DNA of 64,000 nt from Streptomyces sp. NBC_01264 (GTDB lineage Bacteria; Actinomycetota; Actinomycetes; Streptomycetales; Streptomycetaceae), in contig NZ_JAPEOX010000001.1 of assembly GCF_026340675.1 (NCBI RefSeq), positions 6,262,001 through 6,326,000 on the forward strand. The letters run 5' to 3'. The number at the start of each line of letters is the position of its first letter. Positions within the stretch are counted from its first letter, which is position 1. Under the pieces are notes generated by a model. That model had not been told where the DNA came from. It did not search any database and saw only the letters and a list, made by a program, of their open reading frames with translations. This document shows, piece after piece, positions 1-6,961 of this stretch. The position numbers were made by a program, and so were the translations under genes.

Positions 1-49
1 CGACGTGGACGAGGCGATCGCACTCGTGACGAAGGAAGTCGGCTTGTAG
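1..49 (+). CDS. C-terminal end of an upstream CDS (5' end outside window)
   Basis: An open frame enters the window and ends at TAG 47-49, giving the final 15 residues DVDEAIALVTKEVGL. This tail looks like a short amphipathic C-terminal helix and is too little to identify the protein. A strong hairpin follows 20 bp later, which supports a real gene end. In M. tuberculosis the LOG-family gene Rv1205 sits near folP2 (Rv1207), so a LOG (cytokinin-activating-like) protein is a guess from gene order only. Confidence 0.55.
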   Translation, partial: DVDEAIALVTKEVGL

Positions 50-69
50 GACCGCCGCTGACGGCTGGG

Positions 70-101
70 CCGGCCCCCGGCGGGCGACCGCCGGGGGCCG
101 G
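70..101 (+). terminator. Perfect 14-bp hairpin terminator with GCGA loop
   Basis: Arms 70-83 and 88-101 are perfectly complementary and close a GCGA (GNRA-type) tetraloop. There is no U-tract, as is common for streptomycete terminators. It lies directly after the stop at 49 and before the convergent folP2-like gene, so it could stop transcription from both sides. Confidence 0.75.
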
Positions 102-116
102 TGGTGCCGCCGGGTG

Positions 117-180
117 GGCTCAGGCGAGGCCTCGGCGGGCGACTGCCGGGGGGCCTGGATCGTGCGGACCATGTCCAGGA
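117..180 (-). pseudogene. Duplicated, frameshifted 3' fragment of the adjacent folP2-like gene
   Basis: Bases 117-180 repeat bases 266-336, the last codons and stop of the neighbouring folP2-like gene, almost exactly. Two blocks (38 and 26 bp) are identical. The only difference is the absence from this copy of 7 bp (GGTGGCC, 304-310), which shifts the frame. The fragment still encodes the DMVRTIQ segment of the gene's C-terminus, but no longer fused to an open frame of useful length. It is a remnant of a local tandem duplication of about 150 bp or of recombination with a folP paralogue. Confidence 0.7.
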
Positions 181-268
181 ACTCCTTCTTCACGCCGCTC
201 TCGCGCGCGGTTCGGCGCCGGGGCGCCTCACCGGCTTCGAGCGGCTGCGCCGGCCTCCGGCCGTCGGC

Positions 269-1129
269 TCAGGCGAGGCCTCGGCGGGCGACTGCCGGGG
301 GGCGGTGGCCCTGGATCGTGCGGACCATGTCCAGGATTTGTTTGGTCTCCGCGACTTCGTGGACGCGGTAGACCTGGGCGCCCAGCCAGGCCGAGACGGC
401 CGTCGTGGCCAGGGTGCCCAGGAGGCGTTCCTTCACCGGCTTGTCGAGGGTCTCGCCCACGAAGTCCTTGTTGGAGAGGGAGACCAGGACCGGCCAGCCC
501 GTCTCCGTCATCTCCGAGAGGCGGCGGGTGGCCTCCAGGGAGTGGCGGGTGTTCTTCCCGAAGTCGTGGCCCGGGTCGATCATGATCGACTCGCGGGGGA
601 CGCCCAGCGCCGCCGCGCGCTCGGCCAGGCCGACCGTGACGCGCAGGATGTCCTCCATCACGTCCTCGTACTCCGTCCGGTGCGGCCGGGTCCGCGGCTC
701 GACCCCGCCCGCGTGGGTGCAGACGATGCCCGCGCCGTAGCGCGCGGCGACCTCCGCGAGCTTCGGGTCCACCCCGCCCCACGCGTCGTTGAGGAGGTCC
801 GCCCCGGCCTCGCACACGGCCTCGCCGACCTCGTGGCGCCAGGTGTCGACACTGATCACCACGTCCGGGTGGCGGCGGCGCACCTCGGCCACGAAGCCCA
901 CCGTGCGCCGGGCCTCCTCCGCCGCGTCCACGTGGTCGCCGGGACCGGCCTTCACCCCGCCGATGTCGATGATCGCCGCGCCCTCGGCCACCGCCTGCTC
1001 GACCCGGGCCAGGGCCGGCTCGTCCTGGAAGGTCGCTCCCTGGTCGTAAAAGGAGTCAGGGGTCCGGTTCACGATGGCCATGATCACCGGCTCGTGGTCG
1101 TCGAACTCGCGCCTGCCCAGTCGCAGCAT
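269..1129 (-). CDS. folP2: Dihydropteroate synthase homologue, FolP2-type
   Basis: 286 residues with a pterin-binding TIM-barrel pattern. The N-terminal signature reads IVNRTPDSFYDQGATF (classical enzymes have IVNVTPDSFSDGG), followed by IIDIGGVKAGPG, SVDTWRHEV and NDAWGG, and a DPGHDFGKN loop replaces the usual DPGxGFxK. Canonical enzymes join p-aminobenzoate to 6-hydroxymethyl-pterin pyrophosphate in folate synthesis. The paralogue FolP2 of mycobacteria has been reported to lack this activity, and the divergent loops here fit that group, so the substrate is uncertain. ATG 1129 follows AAGGAGG (1140-1146, minus strand). The order folP2, DivIVA-like, tagA, DUF3117 matches M. tuberculosis Rv1207-Rv1211. 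The 3' end is partly duplicated downstream. Confidence 0.85.
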   Translation of the reverse strand: MLRLGRREFDDHEPVIMAIVNRTPDSFYDQGATFQDEPALARVEQAVAEGAAIIDIGGVKAGPGDHVDAAEEARRTVGFVAEVRRRHPDVVISVDTWRHEVGEAVCEAGADLLNDAWGGVDPKLAEVAARYGAGIVCTHAGGVEPRTRPHRTEYEDVMEDILRVTVGLAERAAALGVPRESIMIDPGHDFGKNTRHSLEATRRLSEMTETGWPVLVSLSNKDFVGETLDKPVKERLLGTLATTAVSAWLGAQVYRVHEVAETKQILDMVRTIQGHRPPAVARRGLA

Positions 1130-1211
1130 CCTGCTCTTTCCTCCTTCGGCGACCCTCGCGCCTCGCCTGCGACCTTAACCTGGTGGCCGGAGTCTCTCAG
1201 GGGAGTTGATC

Positions 1212-1577
1212 GTGTTCGCGTTCTTGCTCATCGCGCTGGTCGTGGTCGTCGCGGGAGTCACCCTCGCGGTGGCCGGCGGGGGGTCCGAGGCCGTGCTCCC
1301 GGATGCCGAGCCCGACCGGCTGTCCGACGCCCTCCCGGAGAACCGGCCCGTCGTACGGGCGGACATCGACGAGCTGCGCCTGCCCGTGGCCCCGCGGGGC
1401 TACCGGATGTCCGACGTGGACGACGTACTGGAGCGGCTGGCGGCGGAGCTTGCGGAGCGTGACGCGCGGATCGCCGAGCTGACCGCGGCGGGTGCCGGTG
1501 CGGGCGCGGGTCCGGGTGCCGGCGTCGCGGAGTCCGCCGGTGCCTCCGTGGACCTGACCAAGGGAGCCGAGCAATGA
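1212..1577 (+). CDS. Small membrane-anchored DivIVA-domain protein
   Basis: 121 residues. An N-terminal hydrophobic helix (about residues 3-22, LLIALVVVVAGVTLAV) is followed by a linker and the DivIVA N-terminal signature LRLPVAPRGYRMSDVDDVL with the start of a coiled coil (LERLAAELAERDARIAEL). A Gly/Ala tail follows. GTG 1212 is preferred because GGGAG (1201-1205) lies 6 bp upstream. TTG 1206 is in frame but too close to that ribosome site. Its stop overlaps the next gene's ATG (ATGA at 1574-1577), so the two are co-translated. DivIVA-type proteins mark curved or polar membrane. The gene equivalent in position to Rv1209 is of similar type. Specific function unknown. Confidence 0.8.
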   Translation: MFAFLLIALVVVVAGVTLAVAGGGSEAVLPDAEPDRLSDALPENRPVVRADIDELRLPVAPRGYRMSDVDDVLERLAAELAERDARIAELTAAGAGAGAGPGAGVAESAGASVDLTKGAEQ

Positions 1578-2149
1578 GCGGGGTGGTCGCCGGCCCCGAC
1601 GGGGGCCTGCGGTGCCCCTGGGGGCTGGCCACCGAGGACTACATCGCGTACCACGACAGGGAGTGGGGCCGTCCGGTCCACGGGGACGACGCGCTGTACG
1701 AGCGGCTGTGCCTGGAGGCCTTCCAGTCGGGGCTGTCCTGGCTGACGATCCTGCGCCGGCGCGAGGGGTTCCGGGCGGCCTTCGCGGGCTTCGGGATCGC
1801 CCGGGTGGCGGAGTTCGGGGCGGCGGACGTCGACCGGCTCCTCGCGGACGAGGGGATCATCCGGAACCGGGCCAAGATCGAGGCGACGCTCGCCAACGCG
1901 AAGACCCTGGCCGGGTGGGAGGCGGGGGAACTGGACGCGCTGATCTGGTCCCACGCGCCGGAGCCGGGGCGGGCACCGAGGAGCACCACCGAGATCCCGG
2001 CGGTGACCCCGGAGTCCACGGCCCTGGCCAAGGCCCTGAAGAAGGCGGGCATCCGCTTCGTGGGCCCCACGACGGCCTACGCCCTGATGCAAGCCTGCGG
2101 CCTGGTCAACGACCACCTGGCCCGATGCGTGGCCCGCGACCTGCCCTGA
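1574..2149 (+). CDS. tagA: DNA-3-methyladenine glycosylase I
   Basis: 191 residues, the normal length for TAG. This base-excision enzyme removes 3-methyladenine from alkylated DNA in the cytoplasm. The four zinc ligands of the family are present with correct spacing: C14 (RCPWG), H27 (YHDREWG), H181 and C185 (NDHLARC). Family blocks EAFQSGLSWLTILRRR and RNRAKIEATLANA are intact, as is the C-terminal FVGPTTAYALMQACG segment. The ATG overlaps the stop of the DivIVA-like gene, so it is the second gene of a two-gene operon. A large palindromic repeat follows and separates it from a convergent crotonase gene. Confidence 0.95.
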   Translation: MSGVVAGPDGGLRCPWGLATEDYIAYHDREWGRPVHGDDALYERLCLEAFQSGLSWLTILRRREGFRAAFAGFGIARVAEFGAADVDRLLADEGIIRNRAKIEATLANAKTLAGWEAGELDALIWSHAPEPGRAPRSTTEIPAVTPESTALAKALKKAGIRFVGPTTAYALMQACGLVNDHLARCVARDLP

Positions 2150-2170
2150 CCCTGCCGGGTCCGCCCTGCG

Positions 2171-2400
2171 GGGCCGTCCCCTACCCGCCCTTCCACCGTT
2201 CCCCGGGGGCCAGCCCCCGGACCCCCGCTCCTCAAACGCCGGAGGGGCTGGAATGTGCCTGGCCGGTGCCGGATGGCGCGGAGCGCCATTTCAGCCGTCC
2301 GGCGTTTGAGGACCGGGGTCTGGGGCGGAGCCCCAGGGGGTCCGGGGCGCAGCCCCGGGGAACGGGCGAAGGGTGGGTAGGGGACTCCGCCCCGCGCAGC
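2171..2400. repeat. Large imperfect inverted repeat, streptomycete-type intergenic element
   Basis: This fills the 299-bp gap between convergent tagA and the crotonase gene. The left arm (about 2171-2245) and right arm (about 2288-2400) are complementary over most of 75-90 bp. Shared blocks include CCCCTACCC, GTTCCCCGGGG, CCCCGGACCCCC and CCTCAAACGCCGGA. The right arm has an extra 15-bp hairpin (TGGGGCGGAGCCCCA). The centre (2246-2287) is unpaired. Elements with the CCTCAAACGCCGG core are familiar between streptomycete genes. Here it probably acts as a two-way terminator. No gene is seen in it. Confidence 0.75.
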
Positions 2401-2448
2401 GGTAAGGGGTGCTGCGGGGACGGACACCGCGTGCGTCCGGCGGAGCCG

Positions 2449-3252
2449 CTAGCGGCCCAGGTAGTGCGGAGCCTGCTTCGCGAGGAAGGCCGCCACGGCG
2501 ATGCCGTGGTCCTCGGAGGCCCCGGCCCGGGCCTGCAGGACGTCCTCCTGGTCCAGCGCCTCGGAGAGGGACCGCGAGGCCCCGTACGCCAGGGATTCCT
2601 TCAGCGCCGCGTAGGCGACCGTCGGGCCCTCGGCCAGCCGCCGGGCCACGGCCAGCGCCTCGGCCGCCAGCTCCTCCGACGGGACGACACGGTTCGCGAT
2701 GCCGAGGTCCAGGGCCTCCTGGGCCTTCACGGACCGGGGGAAGAGCAGCAGGTCGGAGGCGCGCGAGCCGCCGATCAGGCGGGGCAGGGTCCACGAGACG
2801 CCCGAGTCGGCCGTCAGGGCGACCCCCGCGAAGGAGGTGTTGAAGGAGGCGGTGTCCGCGACCACGCGGAAGTCCGCCGCCAGGGCGAATCCGAAGCCCG
2901 CGCCCGCCGCGACGCCGTTCACGCCCGCGACCACCGGCTTCGGCATCTCCGTCAGCGCCCGGACGATCGGGTTGTAGTGCTCCGTGACGGTGTTCATCGT
3001 GAGCGAGGAGCCGTGCTCCTTGTCGGCCGCGAGGAACCCGACGTGTTCCTTGAGGTCCTGGCCCACGCAGAACGCCCGGTTGCCGGCCGCGGTGAGCAGG
3101 ACCGCCCGTACGGCCGGATCCGCGGCCGCCGCCCGGGCCGCGTCGCGCAGGGCGACCTTGGCCTCGGTGTTCATGGCGTTCATGGCCTCGGGACGGTTGA
3201 TCGTGATGGTCGCGAGTCCGTCGGTCACTTCGTAGAGCACGCTGTCGGCCAT
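2449..3252 (-). CDS. Enoyl-CoA hydratase/isomerase family protein, PaaG-like
   Basis: 267 residues with the crotonase fold. The oxyanion-hole segments are AFCVGQDLKE and NGVAAGAGFGFALA. Where classical hydratases carry a catalytic Glu, this protein reads ALTADSGVSWTLPRLIG. That Asp-containing form is typical of PaaG and related CoA-ester isomerases (ring 1,2-epoxyphenylacetyl-CoA isomerase). The C-terminus (HGIAVAAFLAKQAPHYLGR) is also PaaG-like. It therefore more likely isomerises than hydrates its substrate. No other phenylacetate genes are nearby. ATG 3252 is chosen because it begins the conserved domain and follows AGGGGGA. A 20-bp palindrome lies 32 bp upstream, suggesting repressor control. 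Confidence 0.85.
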   Translation of the reverse strand: MADSVLYEVTDGLATITINRPEAMNAMNTEAKVALRDAARAAAADPAVRAVLLTAAGNRAFCVGQDLKEHVGFLAADKEHGSSLTMNTVTEHYNPIVRALTEMPKPVVAGVNGVAAGAGFGFALAADFRVVADTASFNTSFAGVALTADSGVSWTLPRLIGGSRASDLLLFPRSVKAQEALDLGIANRVVPSEELAAEALAVARRLAEGPTVAYAALKESLAYGASRSLSEALDQEDVLQARAGASEDHGIAVAAFLAKQAPHYLGR

Positions 3253-3283
3253 GGCGGGGGTCCCCCTTCGTCGCGGGCTGGCT

Positions 3284-3303
3284 ACCGGCCGGTACCGGCC
3301 GGT
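3284..3303. promoter_or_regulatory. Perfect 20-bp palindrome, probable repressor operator
   Basis: ACCGGCCGGTACCGGCCGGT is its own reverse complement and consists of two ACCGGCCGGT units in tandem. It lies 32 bp upstream of the PaaG-like start codon, where a TetR-type repressor would block the promoter. Operators built on ACCG...CGGT are common for TetR regulators of acyl-CoA genes. The cognate protein is not identifiable from this window. Confidence 0.55.
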
Positions 3304-3335
3304 GCAAAGGTCAGCATGGCGGACCGGGGCGGGGT

Positions 3336-3357
3336 CGCACATGTGATGTGCGTCAAA
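3336..3357. promoter_or_regulatory. Dyad CGCACAT-N3-ATGTGCG with overlapping Crp-like site
   Basis: Seven-base arms (3336-3342 and 3346-3352) flank GTG. Overlapping it, TGTGA-N6-TCAAA (3342-3357) matches nine of ten bases of the TGTGA-N6-TCACA Crp consensus. It lies about 85 bp upstream of the PaaG-like start and about 230 bp from the DUF3117 start, so it could serve either divergent gene. Inference from sequence only. Confidence 0.35.
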
Positions 3358-3463
3358 TAAACGGAAGGGCAGAGGCGTGCCGCGGCGGCGAAGTATCGCA
3401 GGCGTGTCCCCGAAATGAGTGGTTTTGGTCAAGCGCGTTGCACAAGCGTTCCCAGCCGATGTT

Positions 3464-3492
3464 GGTCATCGGGTCCTGACATGCGGGATAAT
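3464..3492 (+). promoter_or_regulatory. Probable vegetative promoter for the DUF3117 gene
   Basis: A GATAAT -10 element at 3487-3492 lies about 18 bp after TGGTCA, a weak -35. The predicted start is near 3499, giving a leader of about 85 nt before ATG 3584. The rest of the 331-bp gap 3253-3583 holds the palindrome and dyad listed separately, and no gene. Confidence 0.45.
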
Positions 3493-3583
3493 GGCCTGGA
3501 AGCAATGTGTTCGATGCCGGGTACTAGGCGCCTGAATGGAGCCGTCGGCTGACGATGAACTGGTTTCAGGAAGGGGAACGAGC

Positions 3584-3751
3584 ATGGCGGCCATGAAGCC
3601 GCGGACGGGCGACGGCCCGCTCGAGGTCACCAAGGAGGGGCGGGGCATCGTCATGCGCGTACCGCTCGAGGGCGGCGGTCGGCTCGTCGTCGAGCTGACT
3701 CCGGACGAGGCGGACGCCCTGGGTGACGCCCTGAAGAAGGTCGTCGGCTGA
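3584..3751 (+). CDS. DUF3117 family small protein
   Basis: 55 residues, the full length of the actinobacterial DUF3117 family (M. tuberculosis Rv1211 is the positional equivalent). It begins MAAMKPRTGDGPLEVTKEGR, continues with a short beta-rich segment (RGIVMRVPLEGGGRLVVEL), and ends with an acidic helix (TPDEADALGDALKKVV). There is no membrane segment or signal peptide. Function is unknown. ATG 3584 follows AAGGGGAA. It is monocistronic: a promoter lies upstream and a hairpin terminator 41 bp after the stop. Near-invariant conservation with such a small size suggests a regulatory or binding role, but nothing in the sequence shows what it binds. Confidence 0.9.
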   Translation: MAAMKPRTGDGPLEVTKEGRGIVMRVPLEGGGRLVVELTPDEADALGDALKKVVG

Positions 3752-3792
3752 TCCCCCAGGGATAACTGACAGTACTTTCGCTGCATTCTCTG

Positions 3793-3827
3793 CACTGCCC
3801 CGGCCGCGATCTGCGGTCGGGGCAGTG
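3793..3827 (+). terminator. Hairpin terminator after the DUF3117 gene
   Basis: Arms CACTGCCCCG (3793-3802) and CGGGGCAGTG (3818-3827) pair perfectly. Inner bases add further pairs, and TTGTGT follows. This is the end of the DUF3117 transcript. Confidence 0.8.
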
Positions 3828-3909
3828 TTGTGTACCCGGGGGACCCCGGACCCGTGACCGGACTCATGACCCGCACCCATGCCCGCACCCTGATCGCCGG
3901 AGCCGTGCC

Positions 3910-4527
3910 GTGACCTTCTCCCCGCCCGCGCCCCCCGCCTTCGCGGACTGCACGCCCCGCCAGAAGGCGGCCCGGGTCCTCACGGAGGTCCTGGCGCCGG
4001 GGTACCTGGTGGTGGCCCAGCTGCTGCTGATCGGCTGGCACAGCACGGGGTCGTGGTCCGGTCTCGGCTGGGGGCTTCTCGCCGCCCTGTTCTGCGGGGT
4101 GGTCCCGATCGGGATCGTGCTGCTCGGGGTCCGGCGCGGGGCGCTGACCGACCAGCACATCCGGGTCCGGCGTCAGCGGGTCGTCCCGATGGGGCTGAGC
4201 CTGGTCTCGGTGATCGCGGGAATCACCCTCCTGCGCGTGCTCGGAGCCCCTGCCGACGTGTTCGCGCTCGTCGTCGCGATGCTGGTCGGCCTTCTTTCCT
4301 CGCTGCTGGTGACGGTCGGCTGGCAGATATCCATCCACATGTCGGTGGCCGGCGGCACCGCGATGGTCCTGCTGCTGGTCTTCGGTCCGGCGGTGCTCCC
4401 CGCCGTACTGATCGCCGCCGCCATCGGATGGTCCCGGTGGGCCCTGAAGGCGCACACCGCGGCGCAGCTCCTCGCCGGCACCGCCCTGGGCGGTACGGCC
4501 GCGCTGACGTTCGCGCTGCTGCGCTGA
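3910..4527 (+). CDS. PAP2-superfamily-like integral membrane protein
   Basis: 205 residues with about six hydrophobic segments (near residues 30-48, 55-75, 95-115, 118-140, 150-170 and 185-203). The pattern SIHMSVAGGTA followed about 35 residues later by HTAAQLLAGTALGG resembles the second and third phosphatase motifs of PAP2 enzymes (SGH and H-x3-D-x3-G). However, the third motif has Gln where an Asp is usual and the first motif is weak, so catalysis is uncertain. GTG 3910 starts the hydrophilic N-terminus. No better upstream start is in frame. It ends 10 bp from the convergent O-methyltransferase gene, with no terminator between. Confidence 0.7.
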   Translation: MTFSPPAPPAFADCTPRQKAARVLTEVLAPGYLVVAQLLLIGWHSTGSWSGLGWGLLAALFCGVVPIGIVLLGVRRGALTDQHIRVRRQRVVPMGLSLVSVIAGITLLRVLGAPADVFALVVAMLVGLLSSLLVTVGWQISIHMSVAGGTAMVLLLVFGPAVLPAVLIAAAIGWSRWALKAHTAAQLLAGTALGGTAALTFALLR

Positions 4528-4537
4528 CCCGCCGGGT

Positions 4538-5200
4538 TCAGCGTCGGACCGCGCACAGCAGGCCGTCGCCCACCGGGAGCAGGGCGGCCTCCAGGGCCGG
4601 GCTCTCGCGGACGCTGCGCAGCAGCTCGCGGACGCGGAGCACCTCCACCGGCTGGGCCGCGGAGTCGACCGTACGGCCGTCCGAGAAGACTCCCTCGAAG
4701 CAGACGAGGCCGCCGGGGCGCAGCAGGCGCAACGATTCAGCGAGGTAGTCCAGCGACTCCGCCGGGTCCCCGTCGCAGAAGACGAGGTCGTATCCGCCGT
4801 CGGCGAGCCGGGGCAGTACGTCCAGGGCGCGGCCCGGGATGAAGCGGGCGCGGTTGCCCGCGAAGCCGGCGGCGCGGAAGGCCTGGCGGGCGAAGGCCTG
4901 CCGGTCCGCTTCGGGATCGACCGTGGTCAGGACCCCGTCGGCGCGCATTCCGTGCAGGAGGTGGATGCCGGACACGCCGGTTCCCGTGCCGATCTCGGCG
5001 ACCGCCTTGGCGTCCGCGGTGGCGGCGAGCAGGCGCAGCGCGGCCCCGGTGCCGGGGGAGACGGACCGCAGTCCCGCTTCCCTGGACCGGTCGCGGGCCC
5101 ATCGCAGAGCGTCGTCTTCGGCGACAAACGCGTCGGCGAACGCCCAGCTCGTCTGCCGGTTGCCGGTAATGACCCTCTCCTGTCCCCATAGTTGGCGCAA
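4538..5200 (-). CDS. SAM-dependent O-methyltransferase
   Basis: About 220 residues. The SAM-binding core is clear: [16 protein letters not shown] (motif I), TTVDPE (acidic ribose contact), [10 protein letters not shown] (motif post-I) and [13 protein letters not shown]. This is the class I methyltransferase 3 family (COMT-like); M. tuberculosis Rv1220c is the positional equivalent beside sigE. Substrate unknown. The start is uncertain: no ATG or GTG fits. TTG 5200 gives [16 protein letters not shown], and a rare ATT at 5170 lies 4 bp after AGGAGAGG. TTG was chosen. The gene is divergent from the ECF sigma gene and shares its upstream region. Confidence 0.82.
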   Translation of the reverse strand: MRQLWGQERVITGNRQTSWAFADAFVAEDDALRWARDRSREAGLRSVSPGTGAALRLLAATADAKAVAEIGTGTGVSGIHLLHGMRADGVLTTVDPEADRQAFARQAFRAAGFAGNRARFIPGRALDVLPRLADGGYDLVFCDGDPAESLDYLAESLRLLRPGGLVCFEGVFSDGRTVDSAAQPVEVLRVRELLRSVRESPALEAALLPVGDGLLCAVRR

Positions 5201-5224
5201 CGGTGACTGTATCCGCTGGAGTCG

Positions 5225-5250
5225 GGAACCCGCAGATGGGACCGGGCGTT
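5225..5250 (+). promoter_or_regulatory. ECF-type promoter GGAAC-N18-GTT upstream of sigE
   Basis: GGAAC at 5225-5229 and GTT at 5248-5250 are separated by 18 bp, the spacing of SigR/SigE-class ECF promoters (GGAAY-N18-GTT). It lies about 95 bp upstream of the sigma gene's ATG. This suggests positive autoregulation, as for the mycobacterial sigE and sigH loci. Confidence 0.6.
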
Positions 5251-5343
5251 GAGAGCAGTAGAGACGCAAGAGCGGCCTGGGGCCCGGAGCCCGTGCAAAG
5301 TTACTGCAAAAATGCTTATCCAGAGCTGACGGGAGGGGTGGCT

Positions 5344-6123
5344 ATGGTAGGGATTCCGCTGGACACCACCAGAGCCGACAGGGGAGGTGCGGCTGCGCCT
5401 GTGGATCGTGGGGGTGTCCTCCGACGCCTCTTCTGGTCGGCCGGTGAGCCGAAATCCGTGACCAACATTGCTGACCGTTTCCGCACCGTAGACACCGCAA
5501 CCACCGCGACGTTCGCCGCCGATGCGGGCTCCCAGGCGTGGACCCCTCCCTCGTGGGAGGAGATCGTCAGCACGCACAGTGCGCGGGTCTACCGCCTCGC
5601 CTACAGGCTGACGGGCAACCAGCACGACGCCGAGGACCTGACGCAGGAAGTATTCGTCCGCGTCTTCCGCTCGCTGTCCACGTACACGCCCGGCACGTTC
5701 GAGGGCTGGCTGCACCGGATCACCACGAACCTCTTCCTCGACATGGTCCGCCGCAAGCAGCGGATCCGCTTCGACGCCCTCGCCGACGACGCCGCCGAGC
5801 GGCTGCCGAGCCGCGAGCCGTCCCCGCAGCAGGTGCTCCACGACACCCACTTCGACGCCGACGTGCAGCAGGCGCTGGACACCCTCGCGCCCGAGTTCCG
5901 TGCGGCCGTGGTGCTCTGCGACATCGAGGGCCTGTCGTACGAGGAGATCGCCGCCACGCTCGGCGTGAAGCTCGGCACCGTCCGCAGCCGTATCCACCGC
6001 GGCCGTTCCCACCTGCGCAAGGCGCTCAAGCACCGGTCTCCCGAGGCCCGTGCGGAGCAGCGCGCGCTGGCCGGTGTGGCGCTGGGCGCGCCCGGCGCCG
6101 GGGGAGAGGGCGGAGCCGAGTGA
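5344..6123 (+). CDS. sigE: ECF RNA polymerase sigma factor, mycobacterial SigE type
   Basis: 259 residues. An 80-residue hydrophilic extension precedes sigma region 2 ([20 protein letters not shown], then [20 protein letters not shown]) and region 4 ([20 protein letters not shown], then [13 protein letters not shown]). These blocks match M. tuberculosis SigE (257 residues) closely, and the neighbours (methyltransferase, anti-sigma, HtrA, TatB) are those of Rv1220c-Rv1224. It directs envelope-stress transcription when released by its anti-sigma. Note that in streptomycetes the name sigE also denotes a different cell-wall sigma. ATG 5344 was chosen because GGGAGGGG lies 8 bp upstream. The stop overlaps the anti-sigma start. 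Confidence 0.93.
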   Translation: MVGIPLDTTRADRGGAAAPVDRGGVLRRLFWSAGEPKSVTNIADRFRTVDTATTATFAADAGSQAWTPPSWEEIVSTHSARVYRLAYRLTGNQHDAEDLTQEVFVRVFRSLSTYTPGTFEGWLHRITTNLFLDMVRRKQRIRFDALADDAAERLPSREPSPQQVLHDTHFDADVQQALDTLAPEFRAAVVLCDIEGLSYEEIAATLGVKLGTVRSRIHRGRSHLRKALKHRSPEARAEQRALAGVALGAPGAGGEGGAE

Positions 6124-6797
6124 GCGGGATCAGTCCGTCCTCCCCGTCGCCTGCCGAACACCACCTGGGCGACCGGCTCGCTGCCCTGGTGGACGGGGAG
6201 TTGAGCCACGACGCGCGCGAGCGGGTCCTGGCCCACCTGGCGACCTGTGCCAGGTGCAAGGCCGAGGCCGATGCGCAGCGTCGCCTGAAGACCATGTTCG
6301 TGGAGAGCGCGCCGCCTCCGCTGTCGGCCGGGCTGCTGGCGCGGTTGCAGGGGCTGCCCGGAGGCGGCCCCGAGGGCCCGACCGGGCCGTCAGGGCCTGC
6401 CGGTCCCTTCGGCCCGTCGGCGGGAGCCGACCCCTTCCCCTCCTTCGGCTACGCGCCCGCGGCCGCCGCCGCGCCGCCGCAACAGGGCTTCCGGATACAC
6501 GAGGTGGGCCGTCAGCGGCGCCGCTTCGCGTTCGTGGCCGCCGGAGCGGTGTCGCTCGCCGCGATCGCGCTGGGGGGCTCGCTGCCGATGGAAGCGGTCG
6601 AGCCCAATGCCCGGGGCGAGGCACCGGCCGCGCGTACGGGACCCGTCGTCCCGGTGTTCGACGCGGTGGTCCGGGAGAAGCGCCTGCCGAAGCCGGGCGT
6701 CATCCCGACGCTCCACCCGGCCGCCCCCCTGGCGCCCCCGGCGCCCTCCCGTCCGACCACGTCGGCCTCCGCCCGCCCGGTATCCCTGTACCGCTAG
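6120..6797 (+). CDS. rseA: ZAS-type anti-sigma factor (RseA-like)
   Basis: 225 residues from GTG 6120, overlapping the sigma stop by four bases (GTGA), which couples their translation. The N-terminal anti-sigma domain has the zinc motif H39-x3-C43-x2-C46 (HLATCARC) with an upstream His pair at 14-15. A Pro/Gly linker leads to one membrane helix near residues 137-158 ([18 protein letters not shown]), and a Pro-rich tail of about 65 residues would lie outside the membrane. It should hold the sigma factor inactive at the membrane until zinc-site change, phosphorylation or proteolysis. It is the counterpart of mycobacterial RseA (Rv1222), which is shorter and not clearly membrane spanning. Confidence 0.88.
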   Translation: MSGISPSSPSPAEHHLGDRLAALVDGELSHDARERVLAHLATCARCKAEADAQRRLKTMFVESAPPPLSAGLLARLQGLPGGGPEGPTGPSGPAGPFGPSAGADPFPSFGYAPAAAAAPPQQGFRIHEVGRQRRRFAFVAAGAVSLAAIALGGSLPMEAVEPNARGEAPAARTGPVVPVFDAVVREKRLPKPGVIPTLHPAAPLAPPAPSRPTTSASARPVSLYR

Positions 6798-6961
6798 GTC
6801 CGGTGCCGGGCCGTGCCCGGCCGTCCGGTGGCTCCGGTCCCGCCCGGGTGCCCGTGCTTTCGCCCCGCCGGGGCGGGCGGCGCGGGCGACCTGGTTGAAT
6901 CTCCGCCAGATGCGCCGCCCCGGGCGGCCGGCGGAGATCGACAGGTAGGCGGGGAGCGCCC

